Assembly: GCA_026169815.1 (NCBI GenBank)
Contig: JAPFDT010000017.1
Coordinates: 1 to 64,000, forward strand
Reading direction: 5' to 3'
DNA from: Pseudogracilibacillus sp.
GTDB lineage: Bacteria; Bacillota; Bacilli; Bacillales; Amphibacillaceae
DNA: 64,000 bases
Under the pieces are notes generated by a model. It was not told the origin of the DNA. It made no database searches and saw only the letters and a program-made list of their open reading frames with translations. Of the stretch, positions 48,183-56,938 are shown one piece after another. How positions within the stretch are numbered: position 1 is the stretch's first letter; every line of letters begins with the position of its first letter. A program made the translations under genes and the position numbers.

Positions 48183-49859
48183 ATGATTCAGACGACCATT
48201 CGGCATTCCAAACGTTATCAAGAAATTATTAACACATTTATTAAAAATGGTTTAAGTCACTTCGTTTATCGAATTGGTTTAACGAAAAACAAACAAATTT
48301 TAGTAGATGATACCCCAAGTGAATTTGATCAAAATCTCATTCACCTCGGTGATAAATTACGTAAATCTTTGCAAGAACTAGGACCAACCTTTATAAAGCT
48401 TGGACAAATAGCGAGTACGAGAAGAGATATCGTTCCAGAAGAAATCGCTAAAGAACTAGAGAAGTTACAAGATGATGTAGAACGAGTGGCATATAGTGAT
48501 ATCGAACAAATTTTCAATGAGACGTTTGGAAAAACTCCTCATGACTTATTCGCGCATTTTAATGAAATACCATTAGCAACCGCTTCAATTGGTCAAGTTC
48601 ATACTGCTGAACTATCAAGCGGAGAAAAGGTCGCGATTAAAATCCAACGACCATTTATTCAAGAAACGATAGAGACAGATTTAGATATTTTATTTCATAT
48701 TGCGAGACTTATTGAAAAAAGAACAAAATGGGGTAACACATATCAGATTGTAGACGTGATAGAGGATTTCTCAATTTCATTACAACAAGAATTAGATTAT
48801 TTAAAAGAAGGTCGTAATGCGGAACGAATCAAAGAGCAATTTGCAGAAGATACAACGATTCATATTCCAAAAATATATTGGGATTATACTGCAAATAAAG
48901 TGCTGACGATGGAAATGGTTGAAGGAATTAAAGTAAATCATATTGAAAAATTGCGAGCGAAAGGGTATAACTGTCCCCTTATTGCTGAACGAATTGCCAA
49001 TTCACTATTTACTCAAGTATTAGATTATGGCTTTTTCCACGGTGATCCTCATCCCGGTAACATTTATATTTTACCGAACAACACGGTTTCTTATTTAGAT
49101 TTTGGCTTAACTGGACGTTTATCTAAACAGATGAAATATCATTTCGCTTCTTTACTTCTTGCAGTACAAGATAATAGTGCTGAAGCGATGATTCGAACTT
49201 TTAATGATATGGATTTACTTGAACAAGTTGAAAAAACAACTGCCCTTGAGCGTGATTTAGATATTTTATTAGAAAAATATTATCATGCCTCGATTACATC
49301 AATTAGTTTAGGACAATTACTTATCGATATTTTCGCAATTGCTTATCGTCACAAAGTTAAAGTTCCTACTGATATTACGATTTTAGCAAAAGCTATTTTA
49401 ACAGCAGAAGAAATTATCGAATTATTAGATCCAACGTTTAGCATCATGAAAGCAATCGAACCTTTCGGGATAAAAATATTACAAGAACGTTATCATCCAC
49501 GAACATTATTAAAACAGGCATTAGAAGCAGCCATAGATGATATTGATACATTAAGACAATTACCAGAGGACATTCACAAAACAACCGAAACGATTAATAA
49601 AGGGCACTTAAAATTTAAAATTAATGTAGAAGATGGAGATAATTTCCTACAAAGACTTGATCGAATAAGCAATCGTTTATCATTTAGTATTATTTTACTT
49701 TCCTTCAGTATTTTAATGGTTGGGCTTATTGTTGGAGCATCAATTACAGGTGATGCTAATGTCTTGTTTAAATTACCTGTTATCGAACTTGGTAGTATTG
49801 TTGCGTTTGTTATGTTTTTATTTATGCTTTTCGCTATATTTCGTTCCGGTCGCATGTAG
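48183..49859 (+). CDS. AarF/UbiB-family atypical kinase
   Basis: A 558-aa ABC1-type protein-kinase-like protein. It has the diagnostic KLGQIASTRRDIVPEE near residue 75, the Ala-rich loop PLATASIGQVH, Lys in EKVAIKIQRP, and the catalytic FFHGDPHPGNIYI and YLDFGLTGRL segments. Two hydrophobic helices close the C-terminus (about 500-520 and 530-552). The family is linked to quinone or lipid biosynthesis. ATG start with TTGGAGG. The stop lies only 3 nt before a methyltransferase remnant. Confidence 0.93.
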   Translation: MIQTTIRHSKRYQEIINTFIKNGLSHFVYRIGLTKNKQILVDDTPSEFDQNLIHLGDKLRKSLQELGPTFIKLGQIASTRRDIVPEEIAKELEKLQDDVERVAYSDIEQIFNETFGKTPHDLFAHFNEIPLATASIGQVHTAELSSGEKVAIKIQRPFIQETIETDLDILFHIARLIEKRTKWGNTYQIVDVIEDFSISLQQELDYLKEGRNAERIKEQFAEDTTIHIPKIYWDYTANKVLTMEMVEGIKVNHIEKLRAKGYNCPLIAERIANSLFTQVLDYGFFHGDPHPGNIYILPNNTVSYLDFGLTGRLSKQMKYHFASLLLAVQDNSAEAMIRTFNDMDLLEQVEKTTALERDLDILLEKYYHASITSISLGQLLIDIFAIAYRHKVKVPTDITILAKAILTAEEIIELLDPTFSIMKAIEPFGIKILQERYHPRTLLKQALEAAIDDIDTLRQLPEDIHKTTETINKGHLKFKINVEDGDNFLQRLDRISNRLSFSIILLSFSILMVGLIVGASITGDANVLFKLPVIELGSIVAFVMFLFMLFAIFRSGRM

Positions 49860-49862
49860 CTT

Positions 49863-50128
49863 ACGAATGCTAATATTATTTGTTCTGATTGCACTATAGA
49901 AATACTACAAAAGTTATTTAACGTTATAAATAACGGTGGTGAATTAATCATTATTGATTTTATAAAGTAAATCTTCCAAAGGTTCATCATGGCTTTTCAC
50001 ATAAAGCGCTAAAGAGAATACTATATGAGACAGGATTTACATCTACGAGAATAAACACATTTTATCAAGGTAGTCCTATCTTTATGAACCAAGATGCTGC
50101 CATGTTTATCGCTCAGATTACGAAGTGA
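49863..50128 (+). pseudogene. Remnant of SAM-dependent methyltransferase gene
   Basis: Two frames together read as the C-terminal third of a class I methyltransferase. The first (49863-49970) ends NGGELIIIDF before a premature stop; the second picks up at about AAAGTAAATCTTCC, with KVNLPKVHHGF, ILYETGFTSTRI, FYQGSPIFMNQDAAMFI and stop at 50126-50128. A small deletion in GATTTTATAAAGTAA breaks the frame. No N-terminal SAM-binding motif is present. It directly abuts the aarF-family stop, so 5' sequence has been lost. Confidence 0.75.
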
Positions 50129-50169
50129 TTACTTGTAGTAGTAATTCTTCTAAATGTTTCTGCATTAAA

Positions 50170-50210
50170 AAAACAGAGTACAAAATCTATAAAGATGATG
50201 TACTCTGTTT
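50170..50210 (-). terminator. Terminator of scdA
   Basis: Stem AAACAGAGTAC (50171-50181) with GTACTCTGTTT (50200-50210), with T-run on the minus strand. It lies about 125 nt downstream of the scdA stop. Confidence 0.7.
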
Positions 50211-50334
50211 CCAATTATTCTAATTGTATATTAAGTGAATCAATGTCGAAATTCAGTTTAGTATATCAAATACGAACTTTATGTTTCATGGTAGGTTCGT
50301 GTTTTCAATTAAATTATCATAGTATGAAATTGAT

Positions 50335-51021
50335 TCAAGTTGTTAACTTTTTAAATAATATATTGTTTTCCACATGCATGTAATCCATCATTTTAGTTTC
50401 TAAGTCATTTAATCTTGCATACGTAATACGATATGAACCACATGCATGAAGTGGCGGGACAAAATTATTTGTTACTTTACGCATCTTTTTTAATAATTCA
50501 TTCATCTCAACATTACGCTCTTTTAATTTGTGCACTTCTTTTTGCACGGTCTCACCATTCGTTCCTTCTTGTAGTTGGATAAGTGGTATAAATTCTGTGA
50601 CTTCTTGCATTAAATGTATTTCCGCTTCCATTACAAACTCATTATATAACGTATATAATTGTTCTAAATGAGGCGAGTCATGTCCATGAACACGATATAT
50701 TCTCGTAACAAATTCTCCTAAAGCAGATAATTCTTCTTGTAAAAAAGTATGATAATGTACTTTTATATATTCAACTAATTCTGCAACTGACATCGCTTCC
50801 CAATTAGTTGCGGTATTGCCTTTTTCTTTCCAGGATTTAAATGACGTATTTAATTGTTCTAAAACCTCTTCACCTGTAAGTGACTTTTCTGCAAACGTAT
50901 CTTTTAAAACGATATCCCCTTTACAACAAAAGTTGATGCCATGAACTTTAAACAAATCACTCGCTTTAGGGAAAACTTTAACAATATATGCCGGAGTATG
51001 TTTTTCTGTAAATGTATGCAT
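50335..51021 (-). CDS. scdA: Iron-sulfur cluster repair di-iron protein
   Basis: A 228-aa RIC/YtfE/ScdA-family protein that repairs Fe-S clusters damaged by nitric oxide or oxidants. An N-terminal DUF542 domain (residues about 8-60) has the double Cys in FCCKGD, and the hemerythrin-like di-iron domain follows, with metal His in HYHTFLQEEL, HGHDSPHLEQLY, EAEIHLMQEV and YMHVENNILF. GGAGGT fits the ATG at 51019-51021; a longer frame to 51057 lacks one. An Fnr box lies upstream, which fits induction under oxygen limitation or NO. Confidence 0.92.
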   Translation of the reverse strand: MHTFTEKHTPAYIVKVFPKASDLFKVHGINFCCKGDIVLKDTFAEKSLTGEEVLEQLNTSFKSWKEKGNTATNWEAMSVAELVEYIKVHYHTFLQEELSALGEFVTRIYRVHGHDSPHLEQLYTLYNEFVMEAEIHLMQEVTEFIPLIQLQEGTNGETVQKEVHKLKERNVEMNELLKKMRKVTNNFVPPLHACGSYRITYARLNDLETKMMDYMHVENNILFKKLTT

Positions 51022-51052
51022 TGTTTTACCTCCTATATGCTTTATTATTCCT

Positions 51053-51095
51053 ATCATATCGAATCATAGTTTTGCTTACTGTGATAATCGTCACA
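51053..51095 (-). promoter_or_regulatory. Fnr box and promoter of scdA
   Basis: TGTGATAATCGTCACA (51080-51095) is a perfect TGTGA-N6-TCACA palindrome. A -10 element TATGAT (51053-51058) places the box centre about 41.5 nt upstream of the predicted start point, the class II activation distance. Confidence 0.8.
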
Positions 51096-51128
51096 TTTTC
51101 AAGCATACATTTTACATTTTCACTAACA

Positions 51129-51170
51129 AAAAACGTATGAATTCATCCGCTTTTTTGAATTCATACGTTT
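51129..51170 (-). terminator. Terminator of ASCH-like gene
   Basis: A 15-bp stem AAACGTATGAATTCA with TGAATTCATACGTTT, followed by T-run on the minus strand, just after the 51176 stop. Confidence 0.85.
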
Positions 51171-51175
51171 CTTCA

Positions 51176-51514
51176 TTATTTTTCTTTTAAGTAATGTGCC
51201 CAGATGAGTTGATCTGGATCCCAGACAGCTGCTTTATGAATACTCGTTAACGCTTCTTTATATTCAGCGAGACTAGCATATCCTTCATCTTTCGCATCTT
51301 GTTCGGTCATATTTTTTAAAAACTGTGGGAAAACTTTTTCAACTATGAATAAATGACCAGCTAGTATAACTTCATCACCTTCATCTGCATAACGATCATT
51401 TCTTCTTTCCGATACTTTTTCACCTGATGTTATTTTGTTAATGCTTTCTTCTATTGTGACCAATTTATTAATATCATATTTTTCAGGCCAATCTTGTTTA
51501 TGTTCATAAACCAT
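51176..51514 (-). CDS. ASCH-domain-like protein
   Basis: A 112-aa protein resembling the ASCH/PUA-like fold: SERRNDRYADEGDEV, a VEKVFPQFLKNMTEQDAKDEG stretch and the W-x-PDQLIWAHYL end. ASCH proteins bind RNA or nucleotides, some acting on modified cytidine. No partner is nearby. ATG start with AAAGGAGAG. The assignment is from pattern only. Confidence 0.6.
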   Translation of the reverse strand: MVYEHKQDWPEKYDINKLVTIEESINKITSGEKVSERRNDRYADEGDEVILAGHLFIVEKVFPQFLKNMTEQDAKDEGYASLAEYKEALTSIHKAAVWDPDQLIWAHYLKEK

Positions 51515-51713
51515 ACATCAACTCTCCTTTAATTATTATATACACGAAAAAGTCGATGATTAAACAATTATTTCATGTGTAAATCAATTTCATAATTGCT
51601 CTTTTAAGAAACTCTCAAAACCGTTGGTAGACATATACTAAGATTTCTGAAATTCATTCATTGGGCAAAAAACAATAAAGAAATTTTAACAAAATAATAT
51701 ATATAATGAAGAG

Positions 51714-52517
51714 TTATTTTACAACATTGCTCAACTTACCTATCTTTTCGACTTCAACGACAATAACATCTCCGGATTCCATTGGACAACTGCCAGAAGG
51801 TGACCCAGTAGCTAGAACATCGCCAGGTTCTAATGTCATTATTTGTGAAATCCAACTAATCAGGTAAGGGATTGAAAGGGACATTTGATTCGTATTCCCA
51901 TCTTGCACGACTTTTCCATTTAATGTCGTTATGATTTGTAAATTTGTTGGGTCAATCCCTGTAACAATACAAGGCCCTAGAGGTCCAAATGTATCGAAAC
52001 CTTTTCCACGTGTAAATTGCGGATCCGTTTTTGTGAGATCTCTAGCAGTAACATCATTAAAAATAGTACAGCCAAAAATATGAGTCATTGCATTTTCCTT
52101 CGAAATATTTCTTCCACGCTTGCCAATAATAAGGGCTACCTCTCCCTCCATCTCTACTTGATTCGTTAATCTTTTTGGTGGGAGAATAATCTCACCCTTA
52201 TCAGGTATAATGGATGAACTTGGTTTTAAAAAAAGAAATGGTTCTTTGAGATTAGCAGTTCCTCCGGTTTCTCTTGCGTGTTCCGCATAGGTCCATCCAA
52301 AGTTAATAATTTTTGATGGTAATATAGGTGTTAAAATTTTTACATCATTATAGCGTACTTGTACATCGTCATATTGTAATTCGTTATTTAACAGATTAAG
52401 AAAACTATTAGATAGTTGTGAAATGACATCATTTTCAACAGTACCGTAGTGGATTTTTCCGTGAAGGTCTTCATATCGCACGATTTTTTGCGTTCTGGTC
52501 AGTACTTGCTCTATCAA
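51714..52517 (-). CDS. FAH-family hydrolase/decarboxylase
   Basis: A 267-aa fumarylacetoacetate hydrolase-like enzyme: metal and substrate segments KPSSSIIPDKGEIILPP, VEMEGEVALIIGK, FNDVTARDLTKTDPQFTRGKGFDTFGPLGP and TGSPSGSCPMESGD. Related FAHD1 proteins decarboxylate oxaloacetate; others open diketo acids. It ends an operon with class I fumarase-type subunits, so handling oxaloacetate or a related keto acid is a reasonable inference. TTG start with AAGGGAG. Stop lies 64 bp before the AT-rich gap that separates it from the ASCH-like gene. Confidence 0.88.
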   Translation of the reverse strand: MIEQVLTRTQKIVRYEDLHGKIHYGTVENDVISQLSNSFLNLLNNELQYDDVQVRYNDVKILTPILPSKIINFGWTYAEHARETGGTANLKEPFLFLKPSSSIIPDKGEIILPPKRLTNQVEMEGEVALIIGKRGRNISKENAMTHIFGCTIFNDVTARDLTKTDPQFTRGKGFDTFGPLGPCIVTGIDPTNLQIITTLNGKVVQDGNTNQMSLSIPYLISWISQIMTLEPGDVLATGSPSGSCPMESGDVIVVEVEKIGKLSNVVK

Positions 52518-52536
52518 TACATGAGTCTCCCTTAAG

Positions 52537-53148
52537 TTATTTTATAAACCGTACTTGTTTACTAATTCGTTCGAATTGCTCTTCTTTTCTTTTATTGAAT
52601 TCTACCTTATTTTCCTCGAACACATTATTACCTTCTGCATCAATCGAAACAATTAGCGGGCCAAATTCTTTTACCTCACATACCCAAAGGGATTCAGGCA
52701 TACCAAGATCTTTCCAATGCACCTCTTTAATTCGCTCTACTTTTGTGGCAGCTAAAACAGCATTACCAGCTGGAAATACTACATGCATTGCTTTATGTTC
52801 CCGACACCCTTCTTCCGTATTTTCCCCCATTCCACCTTTACCAATTATGAGTTTAACTCCAGTTTTTTCAATAAATTCCTTTTCAAATTTTTCCATTCTC
52901 ATACTTGTTGTCGGTCCAATAGAAATGATCTCATAATCTTCATTTCCGTGATCTTTTACGATTGGTCCTGCATGAAAAATTGCCATTCCTTGCAAATCGA
53001 CAGGTAATGGAATGTTTTCTTCAATTAACCTACGATGTGCAACATCCCGGCAAGTGACTAATGTTCCGGACAAATAAATAATTTCACCTGTTTTAATATC
53101 TTGGAGATCTTCGTTTTTAATTGGTGTTGTTAATACTTTTTTCTTCAT
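52537..53148 (-). CDS. Class I fumarase/tartrate dehydratase beta subunit
   Basis: The 203-aa swivelling domain of a class I fumarase-type hydro-lyase: [40 protein letters not shown] and [13 protein letters not shown]. It needs the alpha subunit, which carries the [4Fe-4S] cluster. The start overlaps the alpha stop (ATGA). The hydro-lyase could act on fumarate/malate, tartrate or mesaconate; sequence alone does not decide. Confidence 0.9.
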   Translation of the reverse strand: MKKKVLTTPIKNEDLQDIKTGEIIYLSGTLVTCRDVAHRRLIEENIPLPVDLQGMAIFHAGPIVKDHGNEDYEIISIGPTTSMRMEKFEKEFIEKTGVKLIIGKGGMGENTEEGCREHKAMHVVFPAGNAVLAATKVERIKEVHWKDLGMPESLWVCEVKEFGPLIVSIDAEGNNVFEENKVEFNKRKEEQFERISKQVRFIK

Positions 53149-54044
53149 AGAGCCACCCCCACATGTGTACCAATTTCAAAGTTTAAATTCCGATCGAAAG
53201 TTATTTTCCCTCTCCTATGTGACCAGCAACCTGTATTGATTGCTACACCAATTGTCGATGGGTGTCTTGCTGTATTCACAACATTGACTCCCATTAATGA
53301 TTTGGAGCCTTTCAAACCTTGAGGTCCAAGACCAATTTCATTTATACCATCTTCAAGTAACACTTCTAATTTTGCAGCATTTTCATTTTCATTCACACTA
53401 TCAACAGGACGCATTAAAGCTTTTTTTGAGTTCATTGCTGCTGTTTCAACCGATGTACCTACACCTACACCTACAAGAAGTGGTGGACAAGCATTTAGTC
53501 CATAAGTTGTCATTCTGTCTAGTACAAATTTTACGACTCCTTCATATCCTTCACCAGGCATTAGGACGGTTGCCATTCCTGGCAATGTACATCCACCTCC
53601 AGCCATATATGTGTATATTTCTACTTCATCACTATTTTCTTCAATTTCCCAAAAAATACTAGGAGTGCCATTTCCAATGTTTTTCCCTGTATTATATTCA
53701 TCAAAAGTTTCAACCGAATTATGACGTAAAGGTGTTTCTTGTGTCGATTTATATACGCTATTTCTTAAAATTTTTTCGAGCTGTCCTATTAGTGGAAAGT
53801 CCTCTCCACATTTTATCATGAACTGAAGCACTCCTGTATCTTGACATGATGGTCTTTTTAAGTCATATGCCAATTCTTGATTACTCTCCATTGTTTCATA
53901 AATTACTTTTGCTAAAGGATTTGTTTCTTCTTCACTTAGCTCTTTCAATCTTTTTTCCACATCCTTTGGCAGTTTATAACTTACAAGAGAAATGAATTTT
54001 GACATTAAGTTTGTCATCTTTTCTACATTTTGAACTTTAGACAT
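53145..54044 (-). CDS. Class I fumarase/tartrate dehydratase alpha subunit
   Basis: A 299-aa cluster-binding subunit. Cluster-ligand and active-site segments include [31 protein letters not shown] and [12 protein letters not shown], each with a Cys. AAAAGGAGAG fits the ATG at 54042-54044; a longer frame to 54140 reaches into the transporter gene and was rejected. Oxygen-labile by family. It is in an operon with a dicarboxylate-type transporter and an FAH-family enzyme, pointing to catabolism of an imported hydroxy- or unsaturated dicarboxylate. Confidence 0.9.
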   Translation of the reverse strand: MSKVQNVEKMTNLMSKFISLVSYKLPKDVEKRLKELSEEETNPLAKVIYETMESNQELAYDLKRPSCQDTGVLQFMIKCGEDFPLIGQLEKILRNSVYKSTQETPLRHNSVETFDEYNTGKNIGNGTPSIFWEIEENSDEVEIYTYMAGGGCTLPGMATVLMPGEGYEGVVKFVLDRMTTYGLNACPPLLVGVGVGTSVETAAMNSKKALMRPVDSVNENENAAKLEVLLEDGINEIGLGPQGLKGSKSLMGVNVVNTARHPSTIGVAINTGCWSHRRGKITFDRNLNFEIGTHVGVAL

Positions 54045-54099
54045 ATAAAACTCTCCTTTTAAAAATTTATTGAAGATAATGAATAGATACCGTCTATCT

Positions 54100-55374
54100 T
54101 TATGGATAGAACGGAAATAAAATTGGTAATAAAATAGCACTTACAATTATGGAAAGGATTACCAATGGAGCCCCAGCTTTAACAAAATCGTTAAATGTAA
54201 AACCTCCAATACCATATACCATTGTGTTTGCTGGCATTGCTATCGGTGTAGCAAATGCAAAAGATCCTCCGATAACAGTGGCCATTAAAACGGCTTTTGG
54301 ATCCGTCCCTAATGCACTAGAAATCGATAACCCAATTGGCACTAATAATGCTGTTGTAGCAGTGTTCGACATGAAGTTTGTCATCACTGCAGAAATAACT
54401 AATATTACTATTAACAGCATAATTGGGGATGGATTATTGCCTAAAACTGCAAGGATTGTATCTGCAATTACTTTTCCTGCACCAGAAACCTCCATCGACC
54501 TTGCTAAAGCAAGTGATCCTACAAAAAGTAAAATCGTATTCATATCAATAGATCTAAGTGCCTCTCTTTCAGAAATCACATTTGTCGCTACTAAGATTAA
54601 TGCTCCGAACCATGCAGAAACATATAATTTAACCCCAATTTGTTTTTCAAAAACCATAGCGATTATTGTAATAATTAGAACAATTAAAGCAATCCGCTGT
54701 CTCCATTTCGATACATTTGAATAGTCAACTTGTTTACTATACACAGAGTTTTTATCTAATGGATCGTCCTCTCGATTAGGTAAAAACTTATAACCAATTA
54801 AAACGAAATACAGAATACCGATAATGAGCATTGGGAGCCCAATTTTTGCATATTCAAAAAATCCAAATTCTAAACCGATATCTTGCAGTGCTGATTGGGC
54901 AATCATATTACCTGGTGCACCAATTAAACTAAGATTACCACCTAGTGCTGCCGCCATCACTAGTGGTAGCAGTAATTTAGATCGTGCAAATCCGGACTTA
55001 GCGGCTATACCTATTAAAACAGGAATAAGCACGGCGGCTGTTCCTGTATTAGAAAGGAAGCCAGACATAGTTCCCGTAACAACCATCACAGTAACGATGA
55101 GCTGTCTCTCTGTTTTTGCAAATTTTGTGACTATCACTCCAACTCTTTGGGCCATCCCAGTATCGAAAAAGGCAGCTCCTATAATAAACATCGCCATGAA
55201 TAAAAGAACATTACCATCAACAAAACCTGCAAAAGCTTCCTCGGGTTTTAAAACCCCTGTTAATGTAAGTCCTACAGCCACGATCATTGCGGTGATAGAA
55301 AGCGGTATTTTCTCCCAGGCAAACATAATAATAGCGAAAATTAAAAATACTAGTGTAATAGTTTCAGGACTCAC
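54100..55374 (-). CDS. DASS/ArsB-type anion transporter
   Basis: A 424-aa membrane protein with about 11 hydrophobic segments and two SNT-type substrate loops, LSNTGTAAVLIPVLIG and MSNTATTALLVPIGLS, typical of the divalent anion:Na+ symporter (SLC13/CitT) group. Likely imports the dicarboxylate handled by the downstream hydro-lyase. GTG start with AAAGGGGG. First gene of the operon. Confidence 0.9.
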   Translation of the reverse strand: MSPETITLVFLIFAIIMFAWEKIPLSITAMIVAVGLTLTGVLKPEEAFAGFVDGNVLLFMAMFIIGAAFFDTGMAQRVGVIVTKFAKTERQLIVTVMVVTGTMSGFLSNTGTAAVLIPVLIGIAAKSGFARSKLLLPLVMAAALGGNLSLIGAPGNMIAQSALQDIGLEFGFFEYAKIGLPMLIIGILYFVLIGYKFLPNREDDPLDKNSVYSKQVDYSNVSKWRQRIALIVLIITIIAMVFEKQIGVKLYVSAWFGALILVATNVISEREALRSIDMNTILLFVGSLALARSMEVSGAGKVIADTILAVLGNNPSPIMLLIVILVISAVMTNFMSNTATTALLVPIGLSISSALGTDPKAVLMATVIGGSFAFATPIAMPANTMVYGIGGFTFNDFVKAGAPLVILSIIVSAILLPILFPFYP

Positions 55375-55454
55375 AATGAATATTCCCCCTTTAAATAATT
55401 ATTCCTATGGAAGTATCTCGCTGATTAGTAGTTCTTGTAAATAAGATAAATGAA

Positions 55455-55468
55455 TGTAAACGCTTTTA
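55455..55468. promoter_or_regulatory. cre-like site upstream of dicarboxylate operon
   Basis: TGTAAACGCTTTTA matches 13 of 14 positions of the cre consensus and lies about 80 nt upstream of the transporter start. Confidence 0.55.
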
Positions 55469-55553
55469 CTATCCGATAATTTAGCAGTAGTTAGGAATAT
55501 CTTATGTCAATTCCGTTTTTTAAGTTAGGGAGTAAAGATAAAATCATAAAAAT

Positions 55554-55593
55554 ACCCCCTATATTAAAGTTGATAAACATTCATATAGAGGGA
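55554..55593 (-). terminator. Terminator of AraC-type regulator gene
   Basis: Minus-strand stem CCTCTATAT with ATATAGGGG followed by TATTTTTAT, between the regulator gene and the operon. Confidence 0.65.
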
Positions 55594-55661
55594 GCCCTTA
55601 ATACATATATTATTTTTTCATTCTTAAAAAATACCTTAGTCAATATTTAAGAAAATTATTT

Positions 55662-56714
55662 TTATTGAATTTTTTTAATTTTTAAAAGAGTGTCATGTAG
55701 AGCTTTTTCTATTTCTTTTATATATTGAGAGTTTTGATTTACTAATGTTTCTTTTTCAATAACTTCCGGGCTATCATAGTTTGGTAAATTATCTTTCTGT
55801 TTTTGCTTCAGAATCTCGTTATATTCCTTTTCTGTTAAGTATGTTTTTTCCTTTAACATATTAATCAATACCTTTCCAGTAGTTAAATACCCCCGATATT
55901 CTGAAGGTGTTTTACCAAAACTTTTTTTGAAAGTTGTATTAAATGCCTTTACTTCGGAAAAACCATGTGTTAGAGCAATGTCGGCTATTTTATCATCAAA
56001 ATTTGCTAGTGCATAGGTAGCTTCTCTTAATCTAACCCTTGTAAGATAATCGTAGTAATTGATACCTAACTGTTCTTTTACGATTTGCGAAATATAGCTT
56101 TTATGGTATCCCGATACTTTTGATAAATCATCTAAAGTTATTCTCTGTTTATAATTTTCATTAATAAATTCAATAATCTCCTTCACAACTTCGGTTTTTT
56201 CTTTATGACCGGCTATATCTGTCGATGACATTTCTTTCGGAGAAAAATACATTACAAGTGTTGTCGCTAGTTGATGCAATAAGCTTTCAAAGTATATATT
56301 CTCTGGTGGTGTCTTTGCATCTATTGCTTTCATCATGTCGACTGAAAGTTTTCTTAGTTTATTAAATCGCATATCATCTCTAGTCTTGGAATTTGATATA
56401 CAAGTAAAGTGTAATAAGCGATAGTTAGGATAATAAGATTGAAAATAGATTGGATCCAGATGAATAAGCATAGCAACTGATTCTGGTGTCTTGGCAAGAG
56501 TAGCATGTCCTACATTCGGATTAATTAAAATAACATCATCTTCTTCTAAAATATAGTGCTGATTGTCGATGCTTACCTCAATATTCCCACGAAGAACAAT
56601 AATTAGCTCAATGGCTTTATGCCAATTATAATGATAGGCGTTTATATAATAGACATATTGAGTAACATCGATATCTCTTTGTTTATTTTTCCAACTATGA
56701 TGCATTAATTTCAT
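55662..56714 (-). CDS. AraC-family regulator with cupin sensor
   Basis: A 350-aa regulator. Residues about 20-95 form an AraC-type cupin (AYHYNWHKAIELIIVLRGNIE and EEDDVILINPNVGHA), then a helical linker and the two HTHs of the AraC domain (about 187-285, with TLDDLSKVSGYHKSYISQIV and HGFSEVKAFNTTFKKSFGKTPSEYR). A 60-aa extra C-terminal tail is unusual. Position just upstream of the dicarboxylate operon in the same direction makes it the likely activator, with ligand bound in the cupin; inferred. Confidence 0.88.
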   Translation of the reverse strand: MKLMHHSWKNKQRDIDVTQYVYYINAYHYNWHKAIELIIVLRGNIEVSIDNQHYILEEDDVILINPNVGHATLAKTPESVAMLIHLDPIYFQSYYPNYRLLHFTCISNSKTRDDMRFNKLRKLSVDMMKAIDAKTPPENIYFESLLHQLATTLVMYFSPKEMSSTDIAGHKEKTEVVKEIIEFINENYKQRITLDDLSKVSGYHKSYISQIVKEQLGINYYDYLTRVRLREATYALANFDDKIADIALTHGFSEVKAFNTTFKKSFGKTPSEYRGYLTTGKVLINMLKEKTYLTEKEYNEILKQKQKDNLPNYDSPEVIEKETLVNQNSQYIKEIEKALHDTLLKIKKIQ

Positions 56715-56785
56715 AAAATCACCCCAATATTAATCCTATTAAAATGGTGAATCAATTTCATAATAGGATAATTCGTTCTATAATA

Positions 56786-56815
56786 AATACTGTTAGTGAA
56801 AAAATTCACTAACAG
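56786..56815. repeat. 13-bp perfect inverted repeat upstream of AraC-type gene
   Basis: TACTGTTAGTGAA (56786-56798) and TTCACTAACAGTA (56803-56815) with a 4-nt loop. It could end the acetamidase transcript (weak T-rich tail on the minus strand) or serve as an operator of the regulator gene. Confidence 0.6.
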
Positions 56816-56938
56816 TACAGTACTTTGGTGAGGACGTAGGTCATAAAGCAAAATTAGATTATATATTCATTTAGAAATTTTATGAATAAGAAAACAGCTT
56901 AATTTTTCCGATTAAAACCATTTGATAAAGGGCCCAAA

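Noticed and set aside
54149-55444. 191-aa and 206-aa plus-strand frames opposite the DASS transporter
   Set aside because: Antisense frames of a hydrophobic gene with low stop density; no ribosome binding sites or domain features.
56786-56815. Transposon end
   Set aside because: The 13-bp inverted repeat stands alone, with no second copy in the window; terminator or operator is more likely.
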